A stretch of 64,000 bases of DNA from JAJTDS01 sp964202895 (GTDB lineage: Bacteria; Pseudomonadota; Alphaproteobacteria; Rickettsiales; UBA1997). The notes beneath the pieces are model-generated. The model saw nothing but the letters and a program-made list of their open reading frames with translations, ran no database searches and was not told the DNA's origin. Positions 62,082-64,000 of this stretch are shown one piece after another. A program made the translations under genes and the position numbers. How positions within the stretch are numbered: position 1 is the first letter of the stretch; each line of letters begins with the position of its first letter. The DNA lies in contig CAXNJM010000001.1 of the NCBI GenBank assembly GCA_964202895.1, forward strand, positions 1,116,001 to 1,180,000, given 5' to 3'.

Positions 62082-63364
62082 TGAAAATTATTATTATGGG
62101 TGCGGGTTTAATCGGGGTAACAACCGCTTATTTTCTTGCCCGCGAAGGGCATCAAGTTGTTGTTGTTGAAAAACAATCTAATGCGGGTGCGCAATGTTCT
62201 TTTGCTAATGGCGGTCAATTAAGCTACTCTCATATTGATCCATGGTCTGAAATAAATTTTCTGTCAATTATAGCTAATTTTTTTAAGCCTTCCTCTTTTA
62301 TTTCTGGCTCGAAAGTTTTTGCCCCTAGTTTTTTGTGGTGGTTTAGAAAATTTATTAAAAACAATAATTCTAAAAAAAATACATCTATCGCAAAAAACTT
62401 ATTCACTCTTTCAACCTACAGCCTCAAGGCTCTTGATGAAATAAGATTAATTGAAAAAGATCTTAAATTTCATTATAATCAAGAAGGTATTATACATTTC
62501 TTCCGTAGTAAAAAAATTTTTGAAAGAGAATTGAAAAAATTGGATTTTAAGAAATCAATAAAATGTCCAATGCAAGTTTTGAGCCCAGAAGAGCTGATTA
62601 GAAAAGAGCCTAGCCTAATTAAGCTTTATGAAAAAAATAAACTAGCAGGAGGAATATTTTATAAAAATGATGCGGTGGGAGATGGTCATTTATTTACCGT
62701 TGGTTTAGAAAAAATCTGTCGTGAAAAATACGGAGTTGAATTTGAATATAATTGTGAAGTAAAAAATATTCTAACTAATCATGCCAACATTACAGGAATC
62801 AACACTGATAAACAAGTATTTCATGGCGATGCTTATATTTCAGCATTGGGAGCATATGGAAATAAATTATTGCAGGGAATTAGAATTGATCCGCAAATAT
62901 ATCCAATAAAAGGCTATAGCCTCTCAATCGAAACAAATGATGAATTTCCTGCTCCTAAAATAGGGCTTACTGATATTGAGAATAAAATTGTTTATAGTAA
63001 ATTAGGAAACATTTTCAGAAGTGCAGGAACCATTGATATTGCTGGCTTTAGTAATCATCTTAATAAAAAAAACTTATTTTTTATTAAAAAAGCTATTATT
63101 AATAGCTTTACTCATTATGGAAATATCAATGAAATTAAAAAATGGTCCGGTCTAAGGCCCTTCAGGCCCAATTCCACACCATTAATTTGTAAAGTTAGTA
63201 AATATAATAATCTTTTTCTAAATATGGGGCATGGCTCCTTAGGCTGGACACTTTGTGCTGGTTCAGCAAAATTAATATCGCAAATGGTTAATCAAGAGCA
63301 TCTTGATGAAAGATTTGACTTCCTGCAACAAGACGAAAAAACTATTTATAAAGATATAAAATAA
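62081..63364 (+). CDS. dadA: FAD-dependent D-amino-acid dehydrogenase-like oxidoreductase
   Basis: This DAO-family flavoprotein has 427 residues. MGAGLIGVTTAYFLAREGHQ is the FAD-binding Rossmann start; ANGGQLSYSHIDPW, INPFAL-like helices and SGLRPFRPNSTPLI with MGHGSLGWTLCAGSA near the end match DadA. DadA oxidises D-alanine and other D-amino acids to 2-oxo acids. D-alanine could come from peptidoglycan or envelope decoration. Its ATG overlaps the PAP2 stop (TAATG). Exact substrate not certain. Confidence 0.85.
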   Translation: MKIIIMGAGLIGVTTAYFLAREGHQVVVVEKQSNAGAQCSFANGGQLSYSHIDPWSEINFLSIIANFFKPSSFISGSKVFAPSFLWWFRKFIKNNNSKKNTSIAKNLFTLSTYSLKALDEIRLIEKDLKFHYNQEGIIHFFRSKKIFERELKKLDFKKSIKCPMQVLSPEELIRKEPSLIKLYEKNKLAGGIFYKNDAVGDGHLFTVGLEKICREKYGVEFEYNCEVKNILTNHANITGINTDKQVFHGDAYISALGAYGNKLLQGIRIDPQIYPIKGYSLSIETNDEFPAPKIGLTDIENKIVYSKLGNIFRSAGTIDIAGFSNHLNKKNLFFIKKAIINSFTHYGNINEIKKWSGLRPFRPNSTPLICKVSKYNNLFLNMGHGSLGWTLCAGSAKLISQMVNQEHLDERFDFLQQDEKTIYKDIK

Positions 63365-63555
63365 ACGGCTCTAAAGCTTATCGCTTCTGCAAATTGGCTC
63401 TGTTGTGGTGCTGGAAGTTAAAAAGTGTTTTTGGTTAAAAAATTCTTTAATGCGGGTTAAAAAAATTTTAGAAAGATAATTTTTATTGATTGTTATAAAA
63501 AATATTCTTTAATTAAAGGAAATTTTAATTATATTAACTTAACCGCAATATTTAT

Positions 63556-63930
63556 ATGGCAGATTCTTCAGCAACACCGGGCGTTAATTCAGCAATGCTG
63601 GCATCTATGAGTTCTCATAGCGGTCATCAAGGTTCCATGGTTTCAGGTAATGGTGGTCAAGGTGCTAATGCTCTTGGAGAAGTTGGTAGTGATATTGGTA
63701 GAGATATTATTAATAAATCTGGTTTAGATAGTGCAATGTCGATGTTTGTTGTCGATGGAACCGATTTAAAACCATTATTTGATGCTGCGGGTCAAGCAAT
63801 GGTTGGCAATATTAACAGTGGCGGATTACCAAAAGAAATGGCAACCATAGCTCCAAATGATAAGGTAACTCAAGATATCAATTTGGGTAGCTTTAACCCT
63901 ATTGGTAATAGAGAGGGTCAAAAACATTAA
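63556..63930 (+). CDS. small Gly/Ser-rich protein of unknown function
   Basis: The protein has 124 residues and is not recognised. The first 50 are rich in Ser, Gly, His and Gln (SHSGHQGSMVSGNGGQG). The rest looks globular, with VVDGTDLKPLFDAAGQAMVG and MATIAPNDKVTQDINLGSF. There is no membrane helix or signal peptide, so it is not TatB, although it occupies the position of tatB just 2 bp before tatC. Spacing suggests co-transcription with tatC. The GC content looks a little higher than that of its neighbours. Confidence 0.6.
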   Translation: MADSSATPGVNSAMLASMSSHSGHQGSMVSGNGGQGANALGEVGSDIGRDIINKSGLDSAMSMFVVDGTDLKPLFDAAGQAMVGNINSGGLPKEMATIAPNDKVTQDINLGSFNPIGNREGQKH

Positions 63931-63932
63931 TA

Positions 63933-64000
63933 ATGCAACAAGATGCAACATTGCAATATCATATCGCAGAATTAAGGTCTCGCCTTGTTATATCTGTAAT
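63933..64000 (+). CDS. tatC: TatC, 3' end outside the window
   Basis: Only the first 22 codons are present (ATG at 63933). HIAELRSRLVISV matches the H-x-x-E-L-R-x-R-L start of TatC, the core of the twin-arginine protein export system. The short length limits certainty. Confidence 0.7.
   Translation, partial: MQQDATLQYHIAELRSRLVISV

Overview
The window is AT-rich bacterial chromosome with short intergenic gaps, strong TAA stop-codon bias and a mix of housekeeping and accessory genes. Gene content points to an alphaproteobacterium of the Rickettsiales type. Supporting signs are a virB4-virB6 secretion block with a very large cysteine-rich VirB6, an alphaproteobacterial DUF2125 protein, a bifunctional ispDF, adrenodoxin-type ferredoxin, scattered division genes and palindromic elements. 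It is less reduced than Rickettsia: it keeps metE, metF, dapD, bioB, ilvH, a chorismate mutase, a HisZ-like protein and triosephosphate isomerase. The species cannot be named from the sequence alone.

Layout. 1-1000: 3' end of a leucine-rich-repeat-like protein, half of a small palindromic element and a remnant of an IS1595-type transposase. 1-9.1 kb: hisZ-like, recO, a large divergent PEP-carboxylase-like protein, metF, mdh, ftsI. 9.3-17.3 kb: virB4, virB6, recN and chorismate mutase, nearly abutting. 17.4-22.3 kb: tRNA-Ala, thrS, a PolB-like exonuclease, ilvH and a dinD-like gene broken by one stop. 22.4-28.0 kb (minus): a rhodanese-ispA-DUF3833 run and a TAXI-ftsA-nhaA run. 28.3-37.5 kb: rnd-tpiA; mutM-lipoprotein-mnmE; queH; a Fic protein with a nested-palindrome upstream region; rlmH-dapD. 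37.5-41.1 kb: bioB-dnaB-tsaD. 41.1-46.9 kb (minus): pdxJ-SH3-ispE and fdx-DUF2125-prmC. 47.0-50.1 kb: promoter, likely MraZ operator, mraZ-rsmH-ftsL-ispDF. 50.8-64 kb: prfA, metE, gltX, the divergent znuC/znuA pair, an M16 protease, an LTA-synthase-like/PAP2/FAD-oxidoreductase operon, an unrecognised small protein and the start of tatC.

Genes that work together: metF supplies methyl-tetrahydrofolate for metE; ispE, ispDF and ispA belong to MEP and prenyl synthesis; the PEP-carboxylase-like protein would, if active, make oxaloacetate for mdh; mraZ, rsmH, ftsL, ftsI, ftsA and dapD serve division and cell wall; tsaD, mnmE, queH, rlmH, prfA, prmC, thrS and gltX serve translation. PrmC methylates the release factor encoded by prfA.

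Four gene-free stretches (about 19.6, 34.3, 43.5 and 50.4 kb) are built from the same family of short GC-richer palindromic modules. Most start codons lack a visible Shine-Dalgarno sequence. No prophage, CRISPR array or intact insertion sequence is visible.
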